A DNA stretch of 64,000 nucleotides from Candidatus Sulfotelmatobacter sp. (GCA_030041215.1 JASHOH010000136.1:62001-126000), one strand, 5' to 3'; numbered from the stretch's first letter, positions 54,625-63,360 are shown. Numbers and translations: made by a program. Notes: generated by a model from the letters alone, not told the origin.

Positions 54625-55548
54625 TTAATCGAGGTGCGTGAGTTCGCGGAAAATCTGGAAGCGGGCGTCGATTTCATCGCGCGTGAGCGATTGTAGGCGT
54701 TTGGTGCCGAATTCTTCGACGGCGAACGAGCCCATCACGCCTCCGTAGAAGAGAGCGCGCTTGAGCACTTCGCGATTCAATTCTTCCTGCGAGGCAATGT
54801 AGCCCATGAAGCCCCCGGCGAAGGAATCGCCTGCGCCGGTGGGGTCTTTGACTTCATCGATCGGCAGAGTCGGCGCACGGAACGGGTGATGGCCAATGCC
54901 AAATGCGCCTTCGCGAAAGAAGATTGTGGCGCCATATTCGCCGTGTTTGACCACGAGTGCTTGCGGTCCCATGGCGAGAACTTTCTGCGCGGCTCGAGGC
55001 AGGCTTTTTTCGTTGGCCAGCATTTTGGTTTCGGTGTCATTGATCAGCAGCACGTCGACGAGCTTGAGGGTTTCGGCGAGCTCCGGACGAGTGCGCTGAA
55101 TCCAGTAATTCATGGTGTCGCATCCGGTGAGGCGGACGCCGTTCATGGTGCGGCGGACGTTGGCTTGCAGAGTGGGCTGGATGTTGGCGAGAAAAAGGAA
55201 TTCGGTGTCGGCATATTCCTTGGGGATGCGTGGAGAGAATTTCTCGAATACGTTCAGGTGGGTGTAGTCGGTTTTGGCCTCGTTGAGATTGTCGGTGTAC
55301 GTTCCGCCCCAGCGGAAGCTCTTGCCGGGAGCGCGCTCGATGCCGTGCGTGTCGATGCCTCGTTTCTTGAAGACCGACTCATGCTCGGGAAGAAAGTCAT
55401 CGCCGACAACTGCGACAACACGGACCTGAGTGAAGTAACTGGCGGCGAGCGCGAAATACGTGGCGGCGCCACCAAGGACGCCTTTTACGCTACCTGAGGG
55501 CGAAGTGACATCATCAAATGCGACGGAACCTACAACGACGATGCTCAT
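54625..55548 (-). CDS. PfkB-family carbohydrate/nucleoside kinase
   Basis: From the ATG at 55548 ([13 protein letters not shown]) it is 307 residues; the longer upward frame lies inside mtnP. Ribokinase-family signatures are seen: G-G-A-A-T-Y-F-A (27-34) and D-P-T-G-A-G-D-S-F-A-G-G-F with the catalytic base Asp241. The start overlaps the mtnP stop by one base (TAATG), so the two are coupled; MtnP-type phosphorylases release a sugar phosphate, and PfkB partners often phosphorylate nucleosides such as adenosine or inosine. The substrate is therefore inferred to be a purine nucleoside or related sugar. Confidence 0.9.
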   Translation of the reverse strand: MSIVVVGSVAFDDVTSPSGSVKGVLGGAATYFALAASYFTQVRVVAVVGDDFLPEHESVFKKRGIDTHGIERAPGKSFRWGGTYTDNLNEAKTDYTHLNVFEKFSPRIPKEYADTEFLFLANIQPTLQANVRRTMNGVRLTGCDTMNYWIQRTRPELAETLKLVDVLLINDTETKMLANEKSLPRAAQKVLAMGPQALVVKHGEYGATIFFREGAFGIGHHPFRAPTLPIDEVKDPTGAGDSFAGGFMGYIASQEELNREVLKRALFYGGVMGSFAVEEFGTKRLQSLTRDEIDARFQIFRELTHLD

Positions 55549-56411
55549 TATTTTATGTACTTTCCCAGGATTAGTTTTAAGCGCTTTTTTGTGGCTGCGG
55601 GAATCTTTTTGGGGTCGGTCAGAATTGCGTGCGCCAGCGCCGAACCGCATTTGCACGATCTTTCTTTTGGCACGGCGGCAACGGTCTCGCGCACGACTTT
55701 GCAGGCGTTCTCGGCGTTCTTGTTGAGCACTGCGATGATCTGATCGACGGTCACCGAGTCGTGATGCGGATGCCAGCAGTCGTAATCGGTGACCATGGCG
55801 ACCGTGACGTAGCAAAGCTCGGCTTCGCGCGCGAGCTTGGCCTCTTGAAGGTTGGTCATGCCGATAACGTCCATGCCGAGCGAGCGGTACACGTTCGATT
55901 CAGCTTTGGTGGAAAACTGCGGGCCTTCCATGCAGAGATATGTTCCGCCGCGCTTGCCGGTTACGCCGGCTTTTTTGCAGGCGGCTTCGACCACTTTCGC
56001 GAGCTCTGCACATACAGGATCGGCAAAAGCGACGTGGGCCACCACTCCTCCGCCGAAAAAAGTGTCTATGCGGTGGCGTGTGCGATCGAAGAACTGATCA
56101 GGAATGACGAAATCGAGCGGCTTGTGCTCTTCTTTGAGCGAGCCGACGGCGGAAATTGAAACGATACGTTCGACGCCGAGCTGCTTGAAGCCGTGAATGT
56201 TGGCGCGGAAATTGAGTTCGCTGGGAAGGATGCGGTGTCCGCGGGCGTGCCTTGCCAGGAAGGCGACTTTGCGGCCTTCCAGCGTACCGCAGATGTAGGC
56301 GTCGGAAGGGGCGCCGAACGGCGTGCGCAGGCGGACTTCTTTTGCTTTGGTCAAGCCCGGCATCGAATAAAGGCCGCTGCCGCCGATGATGCCGATTTCT
56401 GCCTGGGGCAA
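55548..56411 (-). CDS. mtnP: S-methyl-5'-thioadenosine phosphorylase
   Basis: Splits methylthioadenosine with phosphate into adenine and methylthioribose-1-phosphate. The 287-residue protein starts with [10 protein letters not shown] and contains [36 protein letters not shown] and [13 protein letters not shown]; the His of A-R-H and the M-E-G-P-Q-F segment are typical MTAP/PNP-type active-site motifs. It is coupled to a PfkB kinase by TAATG. A broader purine-phosphorylase specificity (inosine, guanosine) cannot be ruled out. Confidence 0.94.
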   Translation of the reverse strand: MPQAEIGIIGGSGLYSMPGLTKAKEVRLRTPFGAPSDAYICGTLEGRKVAFLARHARGHRILPSELNFRANIHGFKQLGVERIVSISAVGSLKEEHKPLDFVIPDQFFDRTRHRIDTFFGGGVVAHVAFADPVCAELAKVVEAACKKAGVTGKRGGTYLCMEGPQFSTKAESNVYRSLGMDVIGMTNLQEAKLAREAELCYVTVAMVTDYDCWHPHHDSVTVDQIIAVLNKNAENACKVVRETVAAVPKERSCKCGSALAHAILTDPKKIPAATKKRLKLILGKYIK

Positions 56412-56766
56412 AGATCCTCCGAGTCAGAGCGTGCTGATTTCCTTAGAATGCGCGAGGCAAACGAGTGATTATACAGGAGCGGACGGTCTGGTCTGAGAAT
56501 GACGCGCGTGCTGTTAGTAGAGAGAAAATCTTTTAACTGCAAAGGTCGCAGACAGATGTCGTGCCCAAGTAAACGGCAGATGACCACGCGGGGAGCAGGG
56601 AGTTTCACGGGGAATTCCGCGGCCCGCAGCCGAAATGTTCTTTCACGCTGCTGCCGATCGACGCGTATCGTAAGGTCCCTCCGAGAGCTCCCGCTCTCGT
56701 CGGGGGACATCGTGGTGCATGGCGGGGGCGAGTTCCGTCCACTGCACTGGGCGCTCGGTCCGTTAT
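56412..56766. other. Intergenic region with family A repeat
   Basis: The 355-base region upstream of mtnP must contain its promoter. A stretch TCGTAAGGTCCCTCC...CTCGTCGGGGGACA (about 56660-56712) is the same half of family A as at 57483-57525. A short family D-like phrase GCAAAGGTCGCAGA occurs at 56539-56552. No coding frame is convincing. Confidence 0.5.
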
Positions 56767-57399
56767 TCACTCGCTGATCTTCGGGGCATTTTTATACGCT
56801 TTGCCCAAGCATTCTGCCTCAAACAAGCGCTCGTCAATGCGGTGTAAGGTTTTCGCCATCGCCGGAGTTATTAGCGGGTAATGCTTGATTTCGAAGAGGT
56901 GAAAGACGATGAACCAGACGGGTTGGTCGGTGGTCATCCAGTGCTGGCGATCGAAGCGCTTCAGGTTCACCGGCACGGAGAAGCGTCGCAGGGTGCGCTC
57001 GCGGCGCAGATTGAAATAAAGGTTGAAATAAGTCAGGGCCAACTCGCGCAGCGTGCGATGAACCGGCTCACGCCAGCGACATCCGGTGTAGTTTGATTTG
57101 GCCACGGCGCCCCAGCAGCCGTGCTGACGGAAGATGGCTAGGACGTGGTCGGTGTCGTGGTCGGCTTCGAGGTCGAGCAGGAGCGGGGAGTAGCCGTTGG
57201 CGCGCAGTGCGGCGGCGGCGAAGATTGCGCCTTCCATGCAGTGCGCGGTTTGTTCGGCCAGTACGCGTCGCGGCGACCAGGCGGTGTCGGCGAGATGATA
57301 AGGAGCGTCGTCGAGAAATTTCTGGACGCCGTAAGGATCTTTCATGCTGCGCAGCTTGCGCAGTTCTTTAGGGGAAAAATCGGCGAGCGGGTCGGTCAT
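56767..57399 (-). CDS. Transglutaminase-like/papain-fold protein of unknown function
   Basis: From M-T-D-P-L-A-D-F (ATG at 57399) it is 210 residues; a longer frame to 57543 runs into a repeat. It contains R-V-L-A-E-Q-T-A-H-C-M-E-G-A-I-F-A-A-A-A-L-R-A-N-G (Cys as candidate nucleophile), L-E-A-D-H-D-T-D-H-V-L-A-I-F-R and G-C-W-G-A-V-A-K-S-N-Y, in the Cys, His, Asp order of transglutaminase-like folds. It lacks a signal peptide. I know no function for the family. Confidence 0.7.
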   Translation of the reverse strand: MTDPLADFSPKELRKLRSMKDPYGVQKFLDDAPYHLADTAWSPRRVLAEQTAHCMEGAIFAAAALRANGYSPLLLDLEADHDTDHVLAIFRQHGCWGAVAKSNYTGCRWREPVHRTLRELALTYFNLYFNLRRERTLRRFSVPVNLKRFDRQHWMTTDQPVWFIVFHLFEIKHYPLITPAMAKTLHRIDERLFEAECLGKAYKNAPKISE

Positions 57400-57443
57400 T
57401 GAGGGTTGAGTGTACACGAGAGTGAATGGCGAGCGCGCCTCCG

Positions 57444-57525
57444 AGATGCTCTTTCCCGCGCCGATGCTGATTGAGGCGCTTCGTAAGGTCCCTCCCGGAG
57501 CTGCCGCTCCCGTCGGGATGACATC
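57444..57525. repeat. AAGGTCCCTCCCGGAGC...CGGGATGACA repeat (family A half)
   Basis: TGAGGCGCTTCGTAAGGTCC, then CTCCCGGAGCTGCCGCTCCC and GTCGGGATGACA (57471-57523) closely match 22150-22200. It lies upstream of the transglutaminase-like gene and makes up the false extension of its frame. Confidence 0.7.
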
Positions 57526-57660
57526 CTGCTGGCCCACACCCAACTATCGTTGACAATTCCGGCCAATAACAGGCAAACTACCGCATCCGCCGAATTCGGC
57601 CCTTCGCGAGAGCCTGCGGCGGTTCACAATAGGAATTGCGGATCCCAGCATCGATTGACC

Positions 57661-58104
57661 ATGGAGCAGCCAGTCTCCTACACGCTCGATTCCACCCTGG
57701 AAACTGTGGACCATGCGGAAGAAAAAGCTACCCGCATCGCCACGGAGCTGGGTTTTCCAGAAGAGGAAGTGATGCAGATTTCCATGGCGGTGCGCGAGGG
57801 AGCGGTCAATGCGGTGCTGCATGGGAATGCGTATTCTCCTGATAAAAAGGTTATTCTGGCGTTTGAGCGCACGCCTGACGGCCTAGTCATCACCATTCGC
57901 GACCAGGGCAAGGGCATCAACCTTAACGATATTCCTAACCCGCTGGCACCGGAAAATCTGCTGAAGACTTCCGGCCGCGGCATCTTTCTTATGCGTTCTT
58001 TTATGGACGAAGTGGAAATCCGCCCGTCGCAGACGGGCACAGAAGTGAAATTGATCAAGCACGTCCACGGGCCATCCGCGGGCGGCAAGGAGGCTTCTCA
58101 GTGA
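57661..58104 (+). CDS. RsbW-like anti-sigma factor ATP-binding protein
   Basis: A 147-residue HATPase domain of the serine-kinase type. N-box-like R-E-G-A-V-N-A-V-L-H-G-N-A-Y, G1 box D-Q-G-K-G-I, then G-R-G-I-F-L-M-R-S-F-M-D-E-V. RsbW-type proteins bind a sigma factor and are released by an anti-sigma-factor antagonist, which they also phosphorylate. The antagonist is the next gene, overlapping by four bases. The start at 57661 is supported by the family N-terminus; the frame to 57550 would add an unlikely basic leader. No sigma factor gene is adjacent, so the target is unknown. Confidence 0.9.
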   Translation: MEQPVSYTLDSTLETVDHAEEKATRIATELGFPEEEVMQISMAVREGAVNAVLHGNAYSPDKKVILAFERTPDGLVITIRDQGKGINLNDIPNPLAPENLLKTSGRGIFLMRSFMDEVEIRPSQTGTEVKLIKHVHGPSAGGKEASQ

Positions 58105-58445
58105 GCATGAAACTCAGCACTCGGCAGGTGGACGGAGTCACCATTGTAGACTGCAGCGGCCGCATCACGCTTGGCGAAGGCAGTGTCATGATGCGCGATA
58201 CCGTGCGCGACCTGCTGTCGAAAGGCCAAAAGAAAATTGTCTTGAACCTTGGCGACGTCAACTACATCGACAGCTCGGGCATCGGCGAACTGGTCAGCGC
58301 CTTCACCACCACCAAGAACCAGGGCGGCGAACTGAAGCTGCTGCATCTGACTAAGAAGGTGCACGATTTGCTGCAGATCACCAAGCTGTACACTGTTTTC
58401 GATGTGAAGGATGACGAGGCTGCCGCGGTAAAGGGCTTCAAGTAG
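58101..58445 (+). CDS. STAS-domain anti-sigma factor antagonist
   Basis: A 114-residue STAS protein with V-T-I-V-D-C-S-G-R-I-T-L-G-E-G, and the phosphorylation-site loop N-Y-I-D-S-S-G-I-G-E-L (Ser in D-S-S-G). It is the switch partner of the preceding RsbW-like kinase. GTG at 58101 overlaps the previous stop; AAGGAGG at 58086-58092 is well spaced for it and poorly for ATG at 58107, so GTG is preferred. Confidence 0.93.
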   Translation: MSMKLSTRQVDGVTIVDCSGRITLGEGSVMMRDTVRDLLSKGQKKIVLNLGDVNYIDSSGIGELVSAFTTTKNQGGELKLLHLTKKVHDLLQITKLYTVFDVKDDEAAAVKGFK

Positions 58446-58587
58446 ACCGGAAGCTATTCGCGTGAAGCAAAACGGGCGCTGAACAGTACTGCTACCGCTT
58501 TGGCGCCCAATACTTTTCCGCAAACGAGCGAGGCAACTTATCGGGCTTGCCGGACATTCTAGTTTATAGAGCGCGAAAGGAGACGTT

Positions 58588-58965
58588 ATGAACAAGTCCC
58601 TGGGTTTCGCGTTGGTTCTTCTCGTAAGTTTCCTGACTCTTTCCTGTGGCGGCTCGAGCAGCACTCGCCAACTGCAATCCATTACTGTTCAGGCGACCGT
58701 GAGTGGTGAGCAGATCGAGTTCACAGCGGCAGGGACGTTTTCGGCGCCGCCAACGACGGTAAGTCCTCTGCCGGCATCGTGGTATTACGACCTGCCCAGC
58801 TCACAGTACACGCTGACCACTCAGCCCTTCTCTTATAGCTGTGTGCCGCCTCAACACCCGGGGCCCCTGATAGCAACGGCACCAGCCGATCCCAATGCTC
58901 CGAGCAGCGGATCGACTTTAAACACGAAAATGATCGTTGGAAGCGCGCCCATAATTTGCCCGTAA
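58588..58965 (+). CDS. Small lipoprotein
   Basis: A 125-residue exported protein with a lipobox L-T-L-S-C-G-G at residues 18-24 (lipidated Cys22). A Ser/Thr-rich linker and a short beta-rich domain with two further Cys follow. I know no family. A AAAGGAG ribosome-binding site lies 6 bases before the ATG. Confidence 0.7.
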   Translation: MNKSLGFALVLLVSFLTLSCGGSSSTRQLQSITVQATVSGEQIEFTAAGTFSAPPTTVSPLPASWYYDLPSSQYTLTTQPFSYSCVPPQHPGPLIATAPADPNAPSSGSTLNTKMIVGSAPIICP

Positions 58966-59155
58966 AGGACTTCGGTACATCCAGGAGGGCGACTTCCGCC
59001 CCGTGGCCGGGCATTCCTATTCCTTTCGATGCGCCGCTACGAGGCACTGCGTGACAACACCCCCCTCGCATATTTACAAGAGCTCGCGCTTTTCCACAGC
59101 CTGATTGTGACGATTGAACTTGCCGCGCTTACGCCGTTCCCTTCACCATCAGCGG

Positions 59156-59668
59156 ATGTGGAATTTCGAGAATTTTCTCTTTTTCTCGCTGATGCTTTCG
59201 GCGATCCCCGCTGCGGGATCTGACTGCCTGCCGATCTCGCAGGCGCCGCAGCACGTGGGGGAAACGAAATGTATCACGGGAAAAGTACTGCGCGTGAAGA
59301 TCGGGGTGAAAGGTGTTCACTTTGTCGATTTTTGTGAGGACCAGATGGCGTGTCCATTCACGGTAGTGGTCTTTCCTTCTGACCTGAAGGATGTGGGCGA
59401 TGTGCGCCGGCTCGCGGGGCAGGTCATTGAGATTCATGGGCCGGTGAAGCTGTACAACGGGCGCGCGGAAATTATTTTGAGCCGAGTGAGCCAGTTGACG
59501 GCGGGATCGACGCTGATTCCGCCGCTGCCCAAGAATTACGACGTAGAGAAGCAGGGGAAATACAGTGCGGGGAGGATTCGTCCGCCGAAGAGGCTGAAGA
59601 CGCCGAAGCAGCAGCCGAATTCGACGGCGACGTATGGAAACGAAGCTGATGTGGAAAATCCGCAATGA
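59156..59668 (+). CDS. Secreted OB-fold-like protein
   Basis: From M-W-N-F-E-N-F-L-F-F-S-L-M-L (ATG at 59156) it is 170 residues with a signal peptide ending near A-A-G-S. The mature part has G-E-T-K-C-I-T-G-K-V-L-R-V, H-F-V-D-F-C-E, V-V-F-P-S-D-L and L-A-G-Q-V-I-E-I-H-G-P-V-K, the strand pattern of small OB-fold domains found next to nucleases and in single-strand-binding relatives. It ends in a basic low-complexity tail. The frame could start 14 codons earlier, but that would spoil the signal peptide. Confidence 0.7.
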   Translation: MWNFENFLFFSLMLSAIPAAGSDCLPISQAPQHVGETKCITGKVLRVKIGVKGVHFVDFCEDQMACPFTVVVFPSDLKDVGDVRRLAGQVIEIHGPVKLYNGRAEIILSRVSQLTAGSTLIPPLPKNYDVEKQGKYSAGRIRPPKRLKTPKQQPNSTATYGNEADVENPQ

Positions 59669-59681
59669 ATCCTGCGAGTTC

Positions 59682-60875
59682 TCAGACCATGCCTTTTCTT
59701 AATTCCTCCAACGGATACCTCGTGCCGCGCCACGTGATGCCATCATCGCGCAGCGTGTGGACCATCGAGCGCAGCAGCGTGTAGATGAACAGCGTCGTGC
59801 TCACCGGATGAAGCAAGAAGTAATATGGCGGAAGTTTCGAGTGCCACGACATGCCGACATAAATGAGGAACAAACATGCCAGAGCGATGGCGTAAGGCAG
59901 GCGCGCCCATCCGTGGGCGAGGATCACTCCGAGAAATGGCAGGAGGTTGAGGAAGGCCAAACCAAAGGCGGAGAGCAGCGTACGCCAGGGTTGGAACGAC
60001 AGCACGGCGAAGAAGTTCTTCGTCAGATTGTTGACTACGCCCATGGCGCCGCGCGCCCAACGAATGGAGATCAGGTCGGCGCCAAAGACATTGCGCTGCG
60101 TGAAGCCGGCATTCTTTACTAGCTTGCCGAGCTTCATGTCGTCGAGAACCTCCATGCGCAGCGCTTCGTAGGTGCCAATGGTCTCATACACATTGCGACG
60201 CACCAGATTGAATGCGCCGACCCCCATGTGATCGTCGGCTGCGGGATCGGCGACTTTCCACGGCCGATGTCCAAAAACGAACATCGTCTGAAAGAACGCG
60301 ATCATCATGTGCTCGCCGGGGGATTTCATGATTATTTGGGGAAACAGAACTAGATGATCGACTTTTTCGGCCTCGGCATAGGCGAGCGCACGCCGCAGAG
60401 AATCGGGCTTGAACAAGACATCTGCATCGGTGAATAGGAGCCAATCGCCGGAGGCCTGGTTAGCGGCGGTCCACATGGCGTGGGTCTTGCCCATCCAGCC
60501 ATCGGGAAGTTCGCGGTGGTGAATGACAATTAATATGGGGTGCCCCACTTCTCGCCTGTTTTGCGAGAAGTGGGCGGCGATCTCATCCATGATTTCGCCG
60601 GTGCGGTCGGTGGAGCGGTCGTTTACTGCGATCACTTCGTAGTTGTCGTAATCAAGGGCGAGCAGTAAGCGCAGCGATGGCTCGATGTCAGTCTCTTCGT
60701 TGCGTGCGGGGACAATAATCGAGACGCGGGGGTTCCCGGATGGAGCGACGGGATTGCGGTCCCATTCTGGCCGCGAAATGTCGGCGATGCTCGGCATGCC
60801 GATGGCTGCATCGACGATGCGTGAGAACCATGCGAGAGCTAGGATTGTGCCAGCGATCCAGTGTATGTAGTGCAT
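59682..60875 (-). CDS. GT2-family membrane glycosyltransferase (HpnB-like)
   Basis: A 397-residue protein with an N-terminal membrane segment, a GT-A domain (V-S-I-I-V-P-A-R-N-E-E, N-D-R-S-T-D-R-T, F-T-D-A-D-V-L-F as the D-x-D site, then W-M-G-K-T-H-A-M-W) and three C-terminal membrane segments. It resembles hopanoid-biosynthesis-associated HpnB and similar polymer or lipid glycosyltransferases. Inside the domain, about residues 101-113 (F-S-Q-N-R-R-E-V-G-H-P-I), coding DNA is a perfect 12-bp inverted repeat. No hopanoid genes lie beside it. Confidence 0.85.
   Translation of the reverse strand: MHYIHWIAGTILALAWFSRIVDAAIGMPSIADISRPEWDRNPVAPSGNPRVSIIVPARNEETDIEPSLRLLLALDYDNYEVIAVNDRSTDRTGEIMDEIAAHFSQNRREVGHPILIVIHHRELPDGWMGKTHAMWTAANQASGDWLLFTDADVLFKPDSLRRALAYAEAEKVDHLVLFPQIIMKSPGEHMMIAFFQTMFVFGHRPWKVADPAADDHMGVGAFNLVRRNVYETIGTYEALRMEVLDDMKLGKLVKNAGFTQRNVFGADLISIRWARGAMGVVNNLTKNFFAVLSFQPWRTLLSAFGLAFLNLLPFLGVILAHGWARLPYAIALACLFLIYVGMSWHSKLPPYYFLLHPVSTTLFIYTLLRSMVHTLRDDGITWRGTRYPLEELRKGMV
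60544..60574. repeat. Perfect 12-bp palindromic repeat inside a glycosyltransferase gene
   Basis: CCCACTTCTCGC (60544-60555) and GCGAGAAGTGGG (60563-60574) are exact reverse complements with a seven-base loop (CTGTTTT). They lie in frame inside the GT2 gene. Confidence 0.9.
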
Positions 60876-60897
60876 TTGTAAAAGTGTGTCGTCGCCC

Positions 60898-60990
60898 GAG
60901 ATAAAAGCAGGTTCCCTTCGGCGCCCTCTCGCTTCGCTCGGTGTTGCTCAGGGCAGGCTCTCATCCGCGCTTCGCGCGCGTTCGGAATGA
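60898..60990. repeat. Family A repeat before the GT2 gene
   Basis: AGCAGGTTCCCTTCGGCGCC, CTCGCTTCGCTCGG, TGCTCAGGGCAGGCTC and TTCGGAATGACATCC, in this order, fill most of the gap between the GT2 gene and the MFS gene. The CAGGGCAGGCTC part is also found near 52640. Confidence 0.65.
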
Positions 60991-61016
60991 CATCCAAATA
61001 TCTCTCGGTTTCCTGC

Positions 61017-62243
61017 TCACAGATGAACTTCGCTTTCAAACCTGACTTCCGGCGCAAATTTCATCCCATAGAAGAGTATGGCAGATGAGATGACCATGGC
61101 GAGTACCGGGAGGATAAATGCCACCTGGAGAGAATGCTTGTCGGCGACCCAGCCCATCATGGTGGGAGAGGGAACGTCGCCGAGAATGTGGATGATGAAG
61201 ATGTTCACGGCGAGAGCGGTGGCGCGGATGTGGGCGTCGACCGAGTTGATGACCGCGGCGTTTAGTGGCGCTGTGTTCAGCAACAGCAGGAACGCGGCGA
61301 GAGCAATTGCAGGCATCATGATGCGGCCGGTGGCGAACAAAGCGATGATCATGACGGGAACGCCAAGGGCCATGCTTGCCGCCGAGACCAGATAATAGGA
61401 ACTTTTCATGCGGCGAAGCAGGTAGTCACCGAGCCAGCCTCCAGCGAGAGCGGCGAGAATGCCATCGACCACGATGATCAAGCCGAACATCAGATTGGCC
61501 TGTTCCAGAGAATAGTGCCGTTCGCTGTAGAGAAATTGCGGCATCCATACCTGAATGCCGCCGAGCGAGTAGGTCATCGCGGCCATGCCGAGCGTCGAGG
61601 TCAGAAACGCCGGGTTTGTCGCTAGGCCAAGAACGGTGGCGCGCTCCGGAGTTACCTTCTGCGAGTCGAACTGGCCGCGCTCGGGTTCTCGCAGAAACAA
61701 GACTGCCAGGGCCAGGACGAATCCCGGCGCAGCGGCAATGTAGAACGGAAAACGCCAGCCATGATGCGGGGCAAGATAGCCTCCGAGAAGATAACCGGCG
61801 GCCGATCCGACGGGGATGGCGAGATAGAAAACGCCGAGGATACGTCCACGTTTTTCCTCGGCAAACAGATCGGCAACAAAGGTGGGCGCAATGGTAACGA
61901 ATGTGGCCTCGCCCACGCCGACAAGAGTATGGCGTATTAATAGCTCGGTATAGGTGTGAGTGACAGCGGTGAGAAGTGTGAGGGCGCTCCAGAAGGTCGC
62001 CCCGAGGAAGATAATCAGTTTGCGGGAGTAGCGGTCGGCCAGCGGCCCCACAAACGGAGCGGCCACCATATAGAAGCCCAGAAAGGCGCTGGTGAGGTAG
62101 CCGATCTGGGCTTTGGTGAGATGGAATTCGTCCTGTACCAGCGGCTGCACGGCAAAGAGGACGTTGCGATCGATGTAATTCAGTAGGTTCAGGGCAGTGA
62201 GAAGGATCAGCGCAGTGCGAGGATGGAAGTTTGTCTGGGACAC
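61017..62243 (-). CDS. MFS transporter (Spinster-like)
   Basis: A major facilitator transporter of 408 residues with 12 hydrophobic segments. The N-terminal N-L-L-N-Y-I-D-R-N-V-L, the motif G-P-L-A-D-R-Y-S-R-K in the loop after the second segment and V-G-V-G-E-A-T-F are those of Spinster-type and bacterial relatives. Substrate unknown. I start at GTG 62243 (M-S-Q-T-N-F-H-P-R-T). A longer frame to 62336 adds a Pro-rich leader that begins in a family D repeat. No ribosome-binding site supports either. Confidence 0.85.
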   Translation of the reverse strand: MSQTNFHPRTALILLTALNLLNYIDRNVLFAVQPLVQDEFHLTKAQIGYLTSAFLGFYMVAAPFVGPLADRYSRKLIIFLGATFWSALTLLTAVTHTYTELLIRHTLVGVGEATFVTIAPTFVADLFAEEKRGRILGVFYLAIPVGSAAGYLLGGYLAPHHGWRFPFYIAAAPGFVLALAVLFLREPERGQFDSQKVTPERATVLGLATNPAFLTSTLGMAAMTYSLGGIQVWMPQFLYSERHYSLEQANLMFGLIIVVDGILAALAGGWLGDYLLRRMKSSYYLVSAASMALGVPVMIIALFATGRIMMPAIALAAFLLLLNTAPLNAAVINSVDAHIRATALAVNIFIIHILGDVPSPTMMGWVADKHSLQVAFILPVLAMVISSAILFYGMKFAPEVRFESEVHL

Positions 62244-62388
62244 GGGTCGAGCGAATATAGCATGAGGAGGTGGGGGCGGACCGATTGGTTTGAGCGCTAT
62301 TGGTGGCCCACGATTGTCGAAAATCTTAGACCGCAAAGACCGCCGGGAACTTCCGCGAAAGGTCGCTAGGAAAAGCGTCAGTCAACAT

Positions 62389-62417
62389 TTGACGTACGCG
62401 ACAATTGTCGCTATTAT
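62389..62417 (+). promoter_or_regulatory. Promoter and palindromic operator of Xre/RES toxin-antitoxin pair
   Basis: TTGACG (62389-62394), 17 bases, TATTAT (62412-62417). The perfect 14-bp palindrome GCGACAATTGTCGC fills 62398-62411 between the two boxes, the position of an autorepressor site; antitoxins of this type bind such sites with a helix-turn-helix. The ATG follows only 9 bases after the -10 box, so the message is nearly leaderless. Confidence 0.75.
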
Positions 62418-62426
62418 AGACGCCAA

Positions 62427-62864
62427 ATGGTAAAAGAACTTCGTGCGGTAGTCAAAGAACTCGGTGGTCGCAAATTGCTCGGAAAGAGAGTGGCTACTCA
62501 GCGCGATCTCTGCCAGGCTATTCGCAAGGGATTTCCGCCCGCAGTGGTCGAAGAACTGATGCGCGCTTCCGGCCTCACACTCAAGGAACTGGCTGAGGCC
62601 CTTGATCTCTCGCCGCGCAGCCTTCAACGGCGCCGCCGCACCGGGCGATTGGCGCGCTTTGAATCCGATCGGCTCTATCGTCTAGCACGCATTGTGGCTC
62701 TGGCGGAGGAGAGCCTCGGAAGCCGGCAAAGTGTCACGCACTGGCTGAAAAATTCCAATCGCGCTCTGGGCGGCATTGCCCCCATCAATGCTATCGATAC
62801 GGAACCGGGCGCTCGCGAAGTGGAAAATGTGCTCGGGCGCATCGCCTACGGCGGCATCAGTTGA
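62427..62864 (+). CDS. Xre/MbcA/ParS-type antitoxin
   Basis: A 145-residue protein with a helix-turn-helix at about 50-70 (L-T-L-K-E-L-A-E-A-L-D-L-S-P-R-S-L-Q-R-R-R) and a C-terminal DUF2384 part (W-L-K-N-S-N-R-A-L-G-G-I-A-P-I-N-A-I-D-T-E-P-G-A-R-E-V-E-N-V-L). Such proteins neutralise RES-domain toxins by capping the active site with the C-terminus. The gene overlaps the toxin gene by four bases. The promoter palindrome is its likely autoregulatory site. Confidence 0.92.
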   Translation: MVKELRAVVKELGGRKLLGKRVATQRDLCQAIRKGFPPAVVEELMRASGLTLKELAEALDLSPRSLQRRRRTGRLARFESDRLYRLARIVALAEESLGSRQSVTHWLKNSNRALGGIAPINAIDTEPGAREVENVLGRIAYGGIS

Positions 62865-63355
62865 CGCGCGTTTATCGCGTGTTGCGCAAGGCCTACGCGC
62901 GTTCTCCCTTTGACGGTCAGGGAGCTTATCTCTACGCTGGACGCTGGTCGAGCCCCGGAACTCGTCTGGCATACACTTCCGAACATCAATCGCTGGCCAT
63001 GCTTGAATATTTTGTTCATCTTGAAACTGCGGATGCGCCCCGCGACCTAGTGCTGGTCGTGGCAGAGGTTCCGGACGACGTGCCAAGAAAAAGAATCACG
63101 GAGGAGAATCTTCCATCAAAGTGGCGCGAGTTCCCGGCGCCGTCAGAACTCGCCCGCATCGGAGACGATTTCGCCCGCCTGGGCAAGCAATGCATTCTGA
63201 TTGTTCCTTCAACGCTGGCGCCACACGAGAACAACTGGCTGCTCAACCCGCGACATGCAGCTTTTGAGAAAGTTGTAGTTTATGATTCCGAGCCACTTAC
63301 TTATGACTCGCGAATGTTTGCAGCTCGGCGAAGTCGAACGAGTAGGAAATTCTAA
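62861..63355 (+). CDS. RES-domain toxin (NAD-degrading or ADP-ribosylating)
   Basis: A 164-residue RES protein; members such as MbcT break down NAD+ and ParT ADP-ribosylates a metabolic enzyme. It carries the conserved Arg in G-R-W-S-S-P-G (R28), A-Y-T-S-E-H-Q-S-L-A-M-L-E-Y-F-V-H (with E49) and P-S-x-L/A-P-H-E-N-N-W-L-L-N-P, where Ser and Trp close the active site. The TTG start lies on the antitoxin stop (TTGA), so toxin synthesis is translationally coupled. All key residues appear intact, so it is probably active. Confidence 0.93.
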   Translation: MTRVYRVLRKAYARSPFDGQGAYLYAGRWSSPGTRLAYTSEHQSLAMLEYFVHLETADAPRDLVLVVAEVPDDVPRKRITEENLPSKWREFPAPSELARIGDDFARLGKQCILIVPSTLAPHENNWLLNPRHAAFEKVVVYDSEPLTYDSRMFAARRSRTSRKF

Positions 63356-63360
63356 GCGCG

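Noticed and set aside
54625-55815. PfkB kinase starting at 55815
   Set aside because: The first 89 residues would be Arg-rich sequence antisense-like to and inside mtnP; the start at 55548 gives the normal family N-terminus with a TAATG overlap.
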